From: Bianquea renquensis
GTDB taxonomy: Bacteria > Bacillota > Clostridia > Lachnospirales > Bianqueaceae
Length of the DNA: 64,000 bases
NCBI RefSeq assembly: GCF_014384895.1
Contig: NZ_JACRSQ010000006.1
Coordinates: 1 to 64,000, forward strand
Direction: 5' to 3'
The notes beneath the pieces were generated by a model. The model was given only the letters and a program-made list of their open reading frames with translations. It was not told where the DNA came from and searched no databases. Each line of letters opens with the position of its first letter. The stretch's first letter is position 1. A program made the position numbers and the translations under genes. Positions 7,260 to 15,380 of this stretch are shown here, in pieces.

Positions 7260-8554
7260 CACACTACGTCCACGGCGGTCCCATTGAGAATGGCATTCAT
7301 ATTCCGAACCGCGCACATTTTCCCGCACATGCTACAGGAATCTTCATGCTCTGGCTTTGATTCTTCCCGATACCGGCGCGCCTTTTCCGGATCCATGGCT
7401 AGCCGAAACATCTCATCCCAATCCAGATTTTTCCTTGCAGTGCTCATCTGCCGGTCCCAGTCCGCCGCGCCCTTGATTCCCTTTGCGATATCCGCCGCGT
7501 GGGCCGCAATTTTGGACGCGATGATTCCCTCCTTCATATCGTCCAGGGTGGGAAGCCGCAGATGCTCCGCCGGCGTTACATAGCACAGGAAAGAGGCTCC
7601 AGCCGATGCTGCAATAGCGCCTCCGATGGCGGATGTGATGTGATCGTATCCAGGCGCAACATCGGTGACGATGGGGCCCAGCACATAAAAGGGAGCTCCT
7701 TTGCAGATCTTCTGCTGAAGCTGCATATTCGCGGCAATCTCATTCAGCGGCATGTGACCAGGGCCTTCGATGATCACCTGAACATCTCGGTCCCATGCCC
7801 GCTGGGTCAACTCCGCTAAGGTCACCAGCTCTTCAATCTGGCTGATATCCGTGCTGTCCGCGATGCAGCCGGGCCGGCACGCGTCGCCAAGGCTGATGGT
7901 CACGTCATACTGAGCACAGATTTCTAAAACCTCGTCATAGTATTCATAAAAGGGATTCTCCTGCCCCGTCATCTCCATCCAGGCGAAGATCAGCGATCCG
8001 CCTCTGGATACAATATTCGTGAGCCTTCCCGCTTTTTTAAAGCGCTCCCCTGTCGCCTTGGTGATGCCACAGTGGATCGTCATGAAATCTACACCGTCCT
8101 CCGCATGCATGTGCACCACATCCAGCCACTCTTTCGCCGTGATCTCCTGCAACGGCTTGTTGTAATACACAATGGCATCGTAGATGGGCACGGTCCCAAT
8201 AATCGCCGGGCATTCCTGGACCAATTTTCGCCGAAAGGCCGCTGTATCGCCAAAAGAGCTGAGATCCATGATGGATTCTGCTCCCATCTCCACCGCCTTC
8301 TGTACTTTTTCCATCTCCACGTCCAAGTTGACGCAATCCCGGGAGGTCCCCAGGTTGACATTGATCTTAGTCTTTAAGGCATGTCCAACTCCGTGAGGAA
8401 CCAAACACGTGTGCCGGTGATTGGCAGGGATCGCCACCTTCCCCTCCGCCACCAATTCCCGAAGCTCCTGAACCTCCGTTCCCTCTTCCCGCGCCACCGC
8501 TTCCATCTGCGGCGTAACAATCCCTTCTCTCGCGGCTTTTCTCTGTGTTGCCAT
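7259..8554 (-). CDS. thiC: Phosphomethylpyrimidine synthase ThiC
   Basis: 431 aa from the ATG at 8554 (MATQRKAAREG), preceded by GGAGC; the longer reading frame runs into the leader. ThiC is a radical SAM enzyme that rearranges aminoimidazole ribotide to HMP-P. The C-terminal cluster motif is DSCSMCGKMC, i.e. C-x2-C-x3-C, one residue shorter than the C-x2-C-x4-C of enterobacterial and Bacillus ThiC. Other ThiC blocks are clear: EGPGHMPLNEI, GPIVTDVAPGYDHITSAIGG and the YVTPAEHL stretch. First gene of the thiC-thiD operon; no thiE, thiM or thiG is nearby. Confidence 0.97.
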   Translation of the reverse strand: MATQRKAAREGIVTPQMEAVAREEGTEVQELRELVAEGKVAIPANHRHTCLVPHGVGHALKTKINVNLGTSRDCVNLDVEMEKVQKAVEMGAESIMDLSSFGDTAAFRRKLVQECPAIIGTVPIYDAIVYYNKPLQEITAKEWLDVVHMHAEDGVDFMTIHCGITKATGERFKKAGRLTNIVSRGGSLIFAWMEMTGQENPFYEYYDEVLEICAQYDVTISLGDACRPGCIADSTDISQIEELVTLAELTQRAWDRDVQVIIEGPGHMPLNEIAANMQLQQKICKGAPFYVLGPIVTDVAPGYDHITSAIGGAIAASAGASFLCYVTPAEHLRLPTLDDMKEGIIASKIAAHAADIAKGIKGAADWDRQMSTARKNLDWDEMFRLAMDPEKARRYREESKPEHEDSCSMCGKMCAVRNMNAILNGTAVDVV

Positions 8555-8653
8555 ACATATGCTCCTTTCCAAATTGTTAAATTTCTGGCCTGGAAAGCGT
8601 ATCCGCTTTTTCCGAGGAAGACACTTCGCAGAAAATATAGATACGTTCGCCTC

Positions 8654-8695
8654 TTCCAATCTCGGTCCGCCTCACGGTGGACTTTCCTATAGGAT
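8654..8695 (-). repeat. Copy of a dispersed two-hairpin repeat in the thiC leader
   Basis: On the minus strand it follows the T run of the riboswitch terminator: CATCCTATAGG, then AAAGTCCACC/GTGAGGCGGAC hairpin, then GAGATTGGAAGA. Closely matches copies at 28690-28785 and 37676-37731 and more weakly 19893-19923. It lies between the terminator and the thiC start, so read-through transcripts carry it. Confidence 0.65.
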
Positions 8696-8723
8696 GAAAA
8701 AAACGTCCGCCATAAGCGAACGT
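8696..8723 (-). terminator. Terminator (expression platform) of the TPP riboswitch
   Basis: On the minus strand ACGTTCGC pairs with GCGGACGT (one G-T pair) over a 5-nt loop and runs into seven T residues. It lies about 14 nt after the aptamer, so TPP binding would be expected to favour termination before thiC. Confidence 0.85.
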
Positions 8724-8736
8724 CCACCCTTCGATG

Positions 8737-8820
8737 ATTTGCTCCCTACGCCAGTATTAACTAACAGGTTCCAAGGGTCAGGTTTTAACCTTCTCAACTA
8801 TTGCTAGTCCCCCTGCAAAT
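8737..8820 (-). ncRNA. TPP riboswitch (THI element)
   Basis: Closing stem P1 is ATTTGC (8815-8820) with GCAAAT (8737-8742). Conserved sensor blocks are present in order on the minus strand: GGGGGACT, TTGAGA, ACCTGA, GAACCTG, TTAATACTGGCGTAGGGA. This matches the THI box consensus (CTGAGA, then ACCTGAT, then TAATGCCAGCGTAGGGA). It controls thiC-thiD through the terminator at 8696-8723. Confidence 0.95.
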
Positions 8821-8846
8821 GCCTACCCTATATTCAATTCCATATC

Positions 8847-8875
8847 AGTATATCACACCCACGGCCAAAAGTAAA
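8847..8875 (-). promoter_or_regulatory. Promoter of the thiC-thiD operon
   Basis: Minus strand -35 TTTACT (8870-8875), 17-bp spacer, -10 TATACT (8847-8852) with a TGn extension. It starts transcription about 20 nt before the riboswitch. Confidence 0.65.
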
Positions 8876-8897
8876 GAGGCCAATCGATGACGCATCT

Positions 8898-9560
8898 CTA
8901 TATCGTGCCCATGTAATGTTTGACAGCCTCCAGGAAAGCATCCCAGCGCCCTTCCTCCCGGATACGATGAGGACAATCTTTACCGGAATACTCATGGTGC
9001 TGATAGACATCATCCAGACTCAAATGGTATTGCTTCACCAGATAGGCCGTAAGCTGTGCCGCGTTGTCCAATGCTTTCTCGAAGTCTCCGTCCTCATTGA
9101 CGCAGATCTCAACACCGATCCCCTCCTCATTTCCCTCCGCCGTTCCCGCATGGTACCCTATCTCCTGATCCGGCAGATGATGATAGATCTCATGGTCGTC
9201 AACGGTATAATGCCAGGAGATTTTTGTGCTCTTCGCCTCATTCATCAGATACCGGCTATGATTTTCGCTGTCGGTCCCTTTTGCCGTATTGGCCGTCTCA
9301 TGGATGACGACGCTTCGAATTTCGCGCAGCGTACCGGGGCGCCCCGCATATCCCTCCGGAATATACTTGGTATGTACAGGGATAGCACCTATGAAATCGG
9401 GTGTTTCTCCCTCCTGAATCACGTTCGGATTCAGAATCTGGATCAACCGAACTACCAGCACGAGGATGGCGACCGCTGCCACTGTCAGCATCCCTCGCAG
9501 GATTTTAACCTGTCGCTTTCTCTTGCGCCTTTGCTTCGATCTCCTCTCCGCGTTTGTCAT
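8898..9560 (-). CDS. N-acetylmuramoyl-L-alanine amidase (Amidase_2/PGRP type), membrane anchored
   Basis: 220 aa. A very basic N-terminus (about residues 1-22) precedes one hydrophobic segment (about 23-44), giving a signal anchor with the enzyme outside. Zinc-binding features of Amidase_2 are visible: His in VVIHETAN, the SWHYTVDD block, GYHAG, and the late CPHRI stretch with Cys-x-His context. It cleaves the MurNAc-L-Ala bond of peptidoglycan and is likely used in wall turnover or sporulation. Preceded by GGGGG; separate from the thi operon upstream. Confidence 0.9.
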   Translation of the reverse strand: MTNAERRSKQRRKRKRQVKILRGMLTVAAVAILVLVVRLIQILNPNVIQEGETPDFIGAIPVHTKYIPEGYAGRPGTLREIRSVVIHETANTAKGTDSENHSRYLMNEAKSTKISWHYTVDDHEIYHHLPDQEIGYHAGTAEGNEEGIGVEICVNEDGDFEKALDNAAQLTAYLVKQYHLSLDDVYQHHEYSGKDCPHRIREEGRWDAFLEAVKHYMGTI

Positions 9561-9625
9561 TTTTTTCGTCCCCCCATCTATCTTTCCCCTTTTTCCATTT
9601 GTGCTTTTGGCCGGCCTGTGCTATA

Positions 9626-10093
9626 CTAAGATCCACTGTGGGGTTTCCATCCAAAAATAAACCACACCGCTGCACCGGCATAAACGGCAGTCAGCAAGCC
9701 AGACCACCATGAGCTGAACAACCTTCCTATGACGTCGACGATCCGCGTCCAATCGTGGAATACGATTACGGCAATCCCAACGGCAAATAGAGCGGCCAAA
9801 AGAACCATGCCCGCCGCCACATCCTTGGCAATTTTTGCATATACGTTCTTCTCCTGTGTGATAAGGTCCACAACGGCTTCAATGGCGGTATTCATCATCT
9901 CCATGGTCATGACCGTGGCCACCGCCACCGCCAGCAAAGCCCTCTGGCCGGTGTCTACGCCGTAGAGCCAGGCAAACAGGACCACGGTTACGGCCGCCAC
10001 CGTATGGATTCGAAAATTGCGTTCATGGACGAGGCAACGCCCAATCCCGTCAATCGCATGGCGCAGACTTTCTCTCAGCGTTATCTTGGTCAT
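9626..10093 (-). CDS. dgkA: Diacylglycerol kinase family protein (DgkA/undecaprenol kinase type)
   Basis: 155 aa. Small integral membrane kinase: the conserved EMMNTAIEAVVDL motif, with its catalytic Glu and metal-binding residues, follows the second membrane helix, and a basic N-terminal stretch includes RNFRIH. In Gram-positives this family phosphorylates undecaprenol or diacylglycerol. It has about 25-30 extra residues forming a fourth hydrophobic segment at the C-terminus (WSGLLTAVYAGAAVWFIF). It is divergent from the radical SAM gene, with only 50 bp between, and 65 bp upstream of the amidase. Confidence 0.9.
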   Translation of the reverse strand: MTKITLRESLRHAIDGIGRCLVHERNFRIHTVAAVTVVLFAWLYGVDTGQRALLAVAVATVMTMEMMNTAIEAVVDLITQEKNVYAKIAKDVAAGMVLLAALFAVGIAVIVFHDWTRIVDVIGRLFSSWWSGLLTAVYAGAAVWFIFGWKPHSGS

Positions 10094-10143
10094 AGGGTCC
10101 CTGTCCCTCCCTTTCGTCTTCGCTTACCTCAAATAAAAAGGCT

Positions 10144-11046
10144 GTGATTGTCATTCATACTATCTATACTGCAAATCAATATTTTCAAGACTGTTTTGGT
10201 CAAAAAGTTTACAAAATCGCCATCGACGCTGGATTGACCTGTCCCAATCGAGATGGCACCGCTGGCTACGGCGGCTGCACCTTTTGCAGTGCTGGTGGAA
10301 GCGGAGAGTTCGCACAGCGCTGGGATGGAACCCCGGCATCCATCTCCGCGCAACTCGAACAGGGCGCGGCCCGCCTGCGGCAAAAATATAAGGGAAATGC
10401 CTATATCGCCTACTTCCAAAGCTTCACCAATACCTATGCGCCGGTGGAAATTTTGGAAGCGCTGTACCGCCCAGTCCTGGCGCATCCCTCCATTGTCGGC
10501 CTCGCCATCGCGACTCGGCCAGACTGCCTTCCCGACGATGTGATCAGGCTATTGCGGGATCTGGCACTCCAAAAACCGATCTTTTTGGAACTCGGCCTCC
10601 AGACGGTTCACGAGGCAACCGCCAGGCGAATCCACCGGGGGTATTCCCTGGACCTTTTCGAAGACACTTGGGCACGCCTTCAAGGACTTCCCTTCCACAA
10701 AATTATCCATGTGATTTTGGGGCTCCCAGGGGAAACTATGCAGGACATGTTGGATACGGTGGACTATGTGGTGAGGATCAGGGCAGATGGAATCAAGCTG
10801 GCACTTCTCCACGTTTTAAAGGGGACGCCACTGGCGGCAGACTATGAGGCGGGAACACTCCCTCTGCTAAGCCGGGAGGCCTATATCGACATCGCCGCCC
10901 GCTGCCTCAGCCGTATCCCCCCCTCCATGGTCGTGCATCGGATTACCGGTGATGGACCTCGCTCTCTGCTGCTGGCTCCGCTCTGGAGCACTGACAAAAA
11001 GGCCATTCGAAATCATATTTTGAGACGGCTATCCGAGATCACCTGA
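10144..11046 (+). CDS. TIGR01212 family radical SAM protein (YhcC-like)
   Basis: 300 aa, GTG start after AAAAAGG. The cluster motif has the unusual long spacing of this family: CPNRDGTAGYGGCTFC (C-x11-C-x2-C). FQSFTNTYAP and ATRPDCLPDDV blocks are typical. It is an Elp3-like radical SAM protein whose substrate is not known; the Escherichia coli homologue YhcC has no settled function. Its end is 3 bp from the end of the convergent amidase gene. Confidence 0.92.
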   Translation: MIVIHTIYTANQYFQDCFGQKVYKIAIDAGLTCPNRDGTAGYGGCTFCSAGGSGEFAQRWDGTPASISAQLEQGAARLRQKYKGNAYIAYFQSFTNTYAPVEILEALYRPVLAHPSIVGLAIATRPDCLPDDVIRLLRDLALQKPIFLELGLQTVHEATARRIHRGYSLDLFEDTWARLQGLPFHKIIHVILGLPGETMQDMLDTVDYVVRIRADGIKLALLHVLKGTPLAADYEAGTLPLLSREAYIDIAARCLSRIPPSMVVHRITGDGPRSLLLAPLWSTDKKAIRNHILRRLSEIT

Positions 11047-11049
11047 TGG

Positions 11050-12033
11050 TCACGATTCCGAGGAGTCCTCCCCTGAATCTTCGGCGGAGCCGTCCCCTGA
11101 ATCCGAGACATTTCGCGGCTCATAGCCCCTGAGAATCTCCACGACGGCATCCGCCATGGCCTGAGCACCCTGCTCTTGGATCTCAGGATCGCACAGAGCC
11201 GCGTCGTCCTCCGCATTGCTCAAATACCCCAGCTCCATGAGAACAGCCGGCATTTCACAGCTGTACAATACCTCCAGCGTCTGTTTGGAAGCTTCCCTCT
11301 GGCGGAGTCCGAATCCCGCGGCCGCTTTTTCCAGCAGCACCTGCGCCGCCGCCTGGGATCTCATGCCAATCTCCTGCTTTTCCTCCGCCTTGGCAATCCA
11401 GTACCTTGTCTCCAACCCATTGACCGAGGTATCATCCTGGAAAGAATTGCAGTGAATGCTGATAAAGAAATCCGCCTGCAACTCATTGGCCAGCTTAGCG
11501 CGCTCCTCAAGGCTCACATAGGTGTCGTCCTCCCTCGTCATGATGACCTGGATCTCAGGGGCTTTTTCGCGCAAAGCGTTTCGAAGCTTAAGGGCAATCT
11601 CAAGATTCAGAACGCTTTCTTTCACCTCCCCCTGATCATTGCCGCCATCGTTGCCGCCGTGGCCCGGGTCAATCACTAAACGGTAGACGTAGGAGGCCGG
11701 ATTCGAATTCTCGCTGTACGATTCTTCCGGCTCCAAATCCGGCACTGTAGGATAGTTTCCAGGATTGGCCAAAATCATACCCGTCATATAGCCGACCATC
11801 TGGTTCTTAATACTGCTGATGTCCGAGGCCGAAACGGTTTGTACCGCTGGCGGAACATACGAGGTCTCGGATGACTGGGAAATCTCCTGCACCACCGCTT
11901 CGCTCTTAGGTGGGCTACCGCTGATCAGCAATTTTAATAGCAGTGCCAGCAATAGAATGACGATGCATAACGTGAAGACAAGCCTCCAAGGCTTTACAAG
12001 CTTATACTGCTTTCTACGCCTCTGTTTTGCCAT
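11050..12033 (-). CDS. N-acetylmuramoyl-L-alanine amidase (Amidase_3, CwlD-like)
   Basis: 327 aa. A basic start and one membrane segment (about 17-36), a low-complexity linker, then a zinc amidase domain from about residue 115: IDPGHGG (His ligand), SIHCNSF (His ligand) and AVLMELGYLSN (catalytic Glu). The acidic Ser/Glu-rich tail may be a spacer. CwlD-type enzymes cut stem peptides from spore cortex or vegetative wall. Last gene of a run starting at 19835; it starts 16 bp after the ATPase gene stop. Confidence 0.92.
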   Translation of the reverse strand: MAKQRRRKQYKLVKPWRLVFTLCIVILLLALLLKLLISGSPPKSEAVVQEISQSSETSYVPPAVQTVSASDISSIKNQMVGYMTGMILANPGNYPTVPDLEPEESYSENSNPASYVYRLVIDPGHGGNDGGNDQGEVKESVLNLEIALKLRNALREKAPEIQVIMTREDDTYVSLEERAKLANELQADFFISIHCNSFQDDTSVNGLETRYWIAKAEEKQEIGMRSQAAAQVLLEKAAAGFGLRQREASKQTLEVLYSCEMPAVLMELGYLSNAEDDAALCDPEIQEQGAQAMADAVVEILRGYEPRNVSDSGDGSAEDSGEDSSES

Positions 12034-12049
12034 CCTCTCGCCTCCTTTT

Positions 12050-14218
12050 CTAGACTGTAACGATTTTGCAGGGTATGCCCAAATCTCGGATTCGCCTGCC
12101 TTCTCGCTCCTGACAGGTCATGAGCAGGATCTGCCTTTTTTTCTGTTCCTGGTTAAGAAATTGCAGCATTTGGCCAAGGCGTTCCTCATCCCAAAATCCC
12201 AGAACGTCATCCAGAATCAGAGGCAGAGACCGTCCTTTTGTCAAGATTTCCGCCATCCCCAGCCGAAGGGCGAAATAGATCTGGCAGACCGTGCCGGCAG
12301 AGAGCTGTTCCAGTGCCACCATGCGCTTTTCCTTTGGCTCCTGCACCATCACTTTCATTTCTTCGAGAATTCGGACGTGCCCATAGCGCTGGCTCGTCAA
12401 ATTCTCTACATATCGCTGAACCGTATCATTCAATGCGGGCCCTAGCTGCCGTTCCATCTCGCTGGACAGCTCTTCGATGGTATCCACCGCCATTTTTAAG
12501 GCTGCCTGCCGCTTATCCAGCTGCGCCCACTCTTGCCGCAGACCCTCCAACTCTTCCTCAATCTCATCGGTGGACCGCCCACCCTCCCGCAGGAATCGTC
12601 TCTTTTCCTTGAGGCGTTCCATCTCCAGCTTCCATGCTTCCAGCTCCCGCTCATAGACGGCTAGCTGTTCGTCCAATTCCGCGGAGCCAATGACCGCAGG
12701 CGCTGTCCGGGCGGCTTCCTCGAGTTCAACCTGAAACTCTTCCTCGTCCATGCTCTCCGGCATTCCCTTTTGCTTAAGCCAGCGGCTTTTCTCCTCTGCT
12801 AACATCTCCTGCTTATCCATCAACTTCTGACAGGCTATCTTCCGCTCGAGACAGCGCCTATATTCCTCTATGGAATCAACGCCAGCCTGCTCCAACAAAA
12901 GGCGCAGCTTCTCCTCCACGGCCAAACAGTCAGATCTGCGCTCCATTGCCATCTCCCTCGCGTCCTTCTGGAGCATGGACAATCCATGATGGTCCTTTTC
13001 CATCTGCTCCTGCCGCTGCCGCCAAATCTCCTGACGATTCGCCTGAAAACGCCGGCTTCCGATGGAGACGAAAAATAAAATCAGCGCCGGGAGAGCTCCC
13101 AAGGCCAGCACCGGTTTCTCAAAAATAAAGCTGAGCAGCAAAAACAACGCGCAGCACGCCAGGCCAGTCCATTGCAAAACTCGATTCCCCCATATTCCTT
13201 TTCCTGCCGTTCGGATTTCCCGGTCTAGCTCATTTTGATTCTCCACTGAGATCTGTATCTTCGCTTCGATCTCCTGCACGGCTTTCTTCGCCTCTGCCCA
13301 GCTCTGCCGGGCACTCCGCACCTGTGCGGAACAGCGCACGGCCTCCTCATACCCGGATACGGACACGAGGCGAGAATCTTCCATGCCCGTCATCTGCTCC
13401 TGGACCTCCTGAATCCTCTGATTCCAGGACTCCAGCTCTTGTAGGCAGAGAGCGGCGGATTGACCCGCCAGCTGCTTCTTTCGAGTGGCCAGCAGCGGCT
13501 CCTTCTCGCGGAGACTTCGGATCGCCGCCTGAACCTGGGCAAGTTCCGTTTCCCGCTGTAGCGCTTCCCTCTGCTCCGCCTCCAGCACCTGAATTCGCTT
13601 GGAGAGATATGTCTTCTGTCCATTCTTCGCCTGCCGGAGCGTTCCAATATCCGTGATCTTAGCGCGCAGCCGCTTGACCGCCCTCTCCACGGAAATATCG
13701 TCCCCGCCCCCCTCCTGCGCATTAGCCAGGTATTCCTTGACCTGCGCCGCCAGCTCCGGTCCATTGGGATGAGGGGCATCTTGCGATATCAACAGTGTAT
13801 TTCGAAACGTGGCCGCGCTTAAGCCCATGTCCCGGGATGCAGGCTGCACTTGCCGGTAGCTCTCCGAATAGGCAAAGAGCTGGGTCATCTCCTCCCCTGT
13901 CTGCTGGTCAAAAATGTGAACTGTATCGCGGTTCTTTGCAAAGCAGCGCTCGATCCGGACTTGTTGTTCGCCCTCCTGGTAAATCAGGACCCCGCCGTAG
14001 GAGCCTTGATCCCACGGCTCGTAAAGGTCGCGATCCTCTGTATATTGCCGGCGCTTTGTCGGCTTGTAGAACCCATACAGCATTCCCTCTATGAATTTGA
14101 CGAGAGTCGTCTTTCCAGCTTCGTTGGGAGCCTCCACGAGATTCAAGCCCTCCTCGAATTCAAAGGTGGTATCGCGGAACCGGCCGAATCCCTGAATATG
14201 TACTGTCTGAATCCACAT
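12050..14218 (-). CDS. AAA/SMC-like ATPase (YhaN/SbcC-like) with a central membrane hairpin
   Basis: 722 aa. The N-terminus has the RecF/Rad50-type start IQGFGRFRD and Walker A EAPNEAGKTTLVKF. Long Gln/Glu-rich coiled coils flank residues about 335-390, where two hydrophobic helices (TGLACCALFLLLSFIF and ALGALPALILFFVSIG) interrupt the coil. The C-terminus holds the signature (QLSAGTVCQIYFALRLG) and Walker B (LPLILDDVLGFWDEERL). Bacillus YhaN has the same mid-coil membrane pair and is paired with phosphoesterase YhaO; the same pairing is seen here. Likely works with the upstream SbcD-like nuclease in DNA end processing at the membrane; that role is inference. Confidence 0.88.
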   Translation of the reverse strand: MWIQTVHIQGFGRFRDTTFEFEEGLNLVEAPNEAGKTTLVKFIEGMLYGFYKPTKRRQYTEDRDLYEPWDQGSYGGVLIYQEGEQQVRIERCFAKNRDTVHIFDQQTGEEMTQLFAYSESYRQVQPASRDMGLSAATFRNTLLISQDAPHPNGPELAAQVKEYLANAQEGGGDDISVERAVKRLRAKITDIGTLRQAKNGQKTYLSKRIQVLEAEQREALQRETELAQVQAAIRSLREKEPLLATRKKQLAGQSAALCLQELESWNQRIQEVQEQMTGMEDSRLVSVSGYEEAVRCSAQVRSARQSWAEAKKAVQEIEAKIQISVENQNELDREIRTAGKGIWGNRVLQWTGLACCALFLLLSFIFEKPVLALGALPALILFFVSIGSRRFQANRQEIWRQRQEQMEKDHHGLSMLQKDAREMAMERRSDCLAVEEKLRLLLEQAGVDSIEEYRRCLERKIACQKLMDKQEMLAEEKSRWLKQKGMPESMDEEEFQVELEEAARTAPAVIGSAELDEQLAVYERELEAWKLEMERLKEKRRFLREGGRSTDEIEEELEGLRQEWAQLDKRQAALKMAVDTIEELSSEMERQLGPALNDTVQRYVENLTSQRYGHVRILEEMKVMVQEPKEKRMVALEQLSAGTVCQIYFALRLGMAEILTKGRSLPLILDDVLGFWDEERLGQMLQFLNQEQKKRQILLMTCQEREGRRIRDLGIPCKIVTV

Positions 14219-14229
14219 ATGGCCGCCTC

Positions 14230-15369
14230 CTATCGCTTCTTCATTTCCTGTAAAAGCGCGTCCAATCCTTGGTACAGCGCTTCCTGGGCATACGGCTCCT
14301 GGCGGTCGATCTTCTCTTCCATTGTCTCGATGAAGCGGCCAATGATGGAGCCGGCGTACTCTTTTTTCAGGCTGTCCAGGTCATAGAATGGCTCCGTCTC
14401 ATCCTGGACCTCCACATAGTAGAAGCCAGAATCCAAGAGTCTCCAGCGAAGCTCTTCCACATCCAACCCCTCAAAATTCTCCCGATATCCGGTGAGGCGG
14501 AAACGGCATAGATCGCGTTTTCTCTCCATTTCTCCTACTCCTGCCTCCATCCGGGCAAACACTTCCTGTTCCGACAAATCAGGTGTCAGAGCAAAATCGA
14601 GTATCCGAAATTGTCTCTGTGCCACGGGAATGAACTCAAAGTCAAGGCGGACTTCGCCTCCTTCACGCCGCAAAGTCCCTTTGATTACGCCATGGGATCC
14701 TGTTTCCGAGAAATCTAACGGCTCAGGACTTCCCGGGTAGGCCGCCCCGCGCCCGTCAGGAAACCGAAAGATATCCGGTTTGTGGATGTGCCCTAGGGCT
14801 GTATAGTGCGCCGGAATCTCCTGCAACCGCTGGAGGTCCAGGGGCAGATAGGGGCTATCCTTGCCGTACAGATCCCCGTGAAGGAGTAGGATGTGGAACA
14901 GGGAGTCATCTCCATCCCACGCCATTTCAGGAAGAGCCGTCATCTCCGCCGTATCCCAGCTGACAGCCCCGATCGCCGTTTTTTTATCGACAAAACGCTG
15001 TACGGAAAAACCCGGTGGCATGACTGTCACGTTAGACGGCCATGCGGAATCCGCATAGATACTGTCCTTTGACAAATAATCATGATTTCCCGCAATCAAA
15101 ATAACCTGGAGATCGCTCTGCCCAGCCGCCTGCTCCAGTTTCCACTGAATGTTGCGCAGATCTCGCCTGCTGATGTACTCCGCTTCCACCAGGTCGCCCG
15201 CTATCAAAAGAAAATCGACCCTCGCCTCCACCGCCATATCCACAATGCGGTAAAACGTGTCCATAATCTCTCGCCTGCGGGACTTTCCAAGAACTGAGCC
15301 GAAGCTGGCATGGTGGAAATTTTTCCCGGCGTGCAAATCTGCCATGTGCAGGAATGAAATTGAATCCAT
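14230..15369 (-). CDS. SbcD/YhaO-like metallophosphoesterase (DNA repair exonuclease)
   Basis: 379 aa from the ATG at 15369, with GGAGAGG just upstream; in-frame codons further up are less well placed. Calcineurin-like phosphoesterase motifs are in order: HMADLHAG (Asp, His), GDLVEAEY, GNHDY, LLHGDLYG and ALGHIHKP. These bind two metals in SbcD/Mre11 nucleases. It lies 11 bp before the ATPase gene, forming an SbcC/SbcD-like pair. The C-terminal third carries the capping domain seen in this family. Confidence 0.9.
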   Translation of the reverse strand: MDSISFLHMADLHAGKNFHHASFGSVLGKSRRREIMDTFYRIVDMAVEARVDFLLIAGDLVEAEYISRRDLRNIQWKLEQAAGQSDLQVILIAGNHDYLSKDSIYADSAWPSNVTVMPPGFSVQRFVDKKTAIGAVSWDTAEMTALPEMAWDGDDSLFHILLLHGDLYGKDSPYLPLDLQRLQEIPAHYTALGHIHKPDIFRFPDGRGAAYPGSPEPLDFSETGSHGVIKGTLRREGGEVRLDFEFIPVAQRQFRILDFALTPDLSEQEVFARMEAGVGEMERKRDLCRFRLTGYRENFEGLDVEELRWRLLDSGFYYVEVQDETEPFYDLDSLKKEYAGSIIGRFIETMEEKIDRQEPYAQEALYQGLDALLQEMKKR

Positions 15370-15380
15370 GGCGCCTCTCC

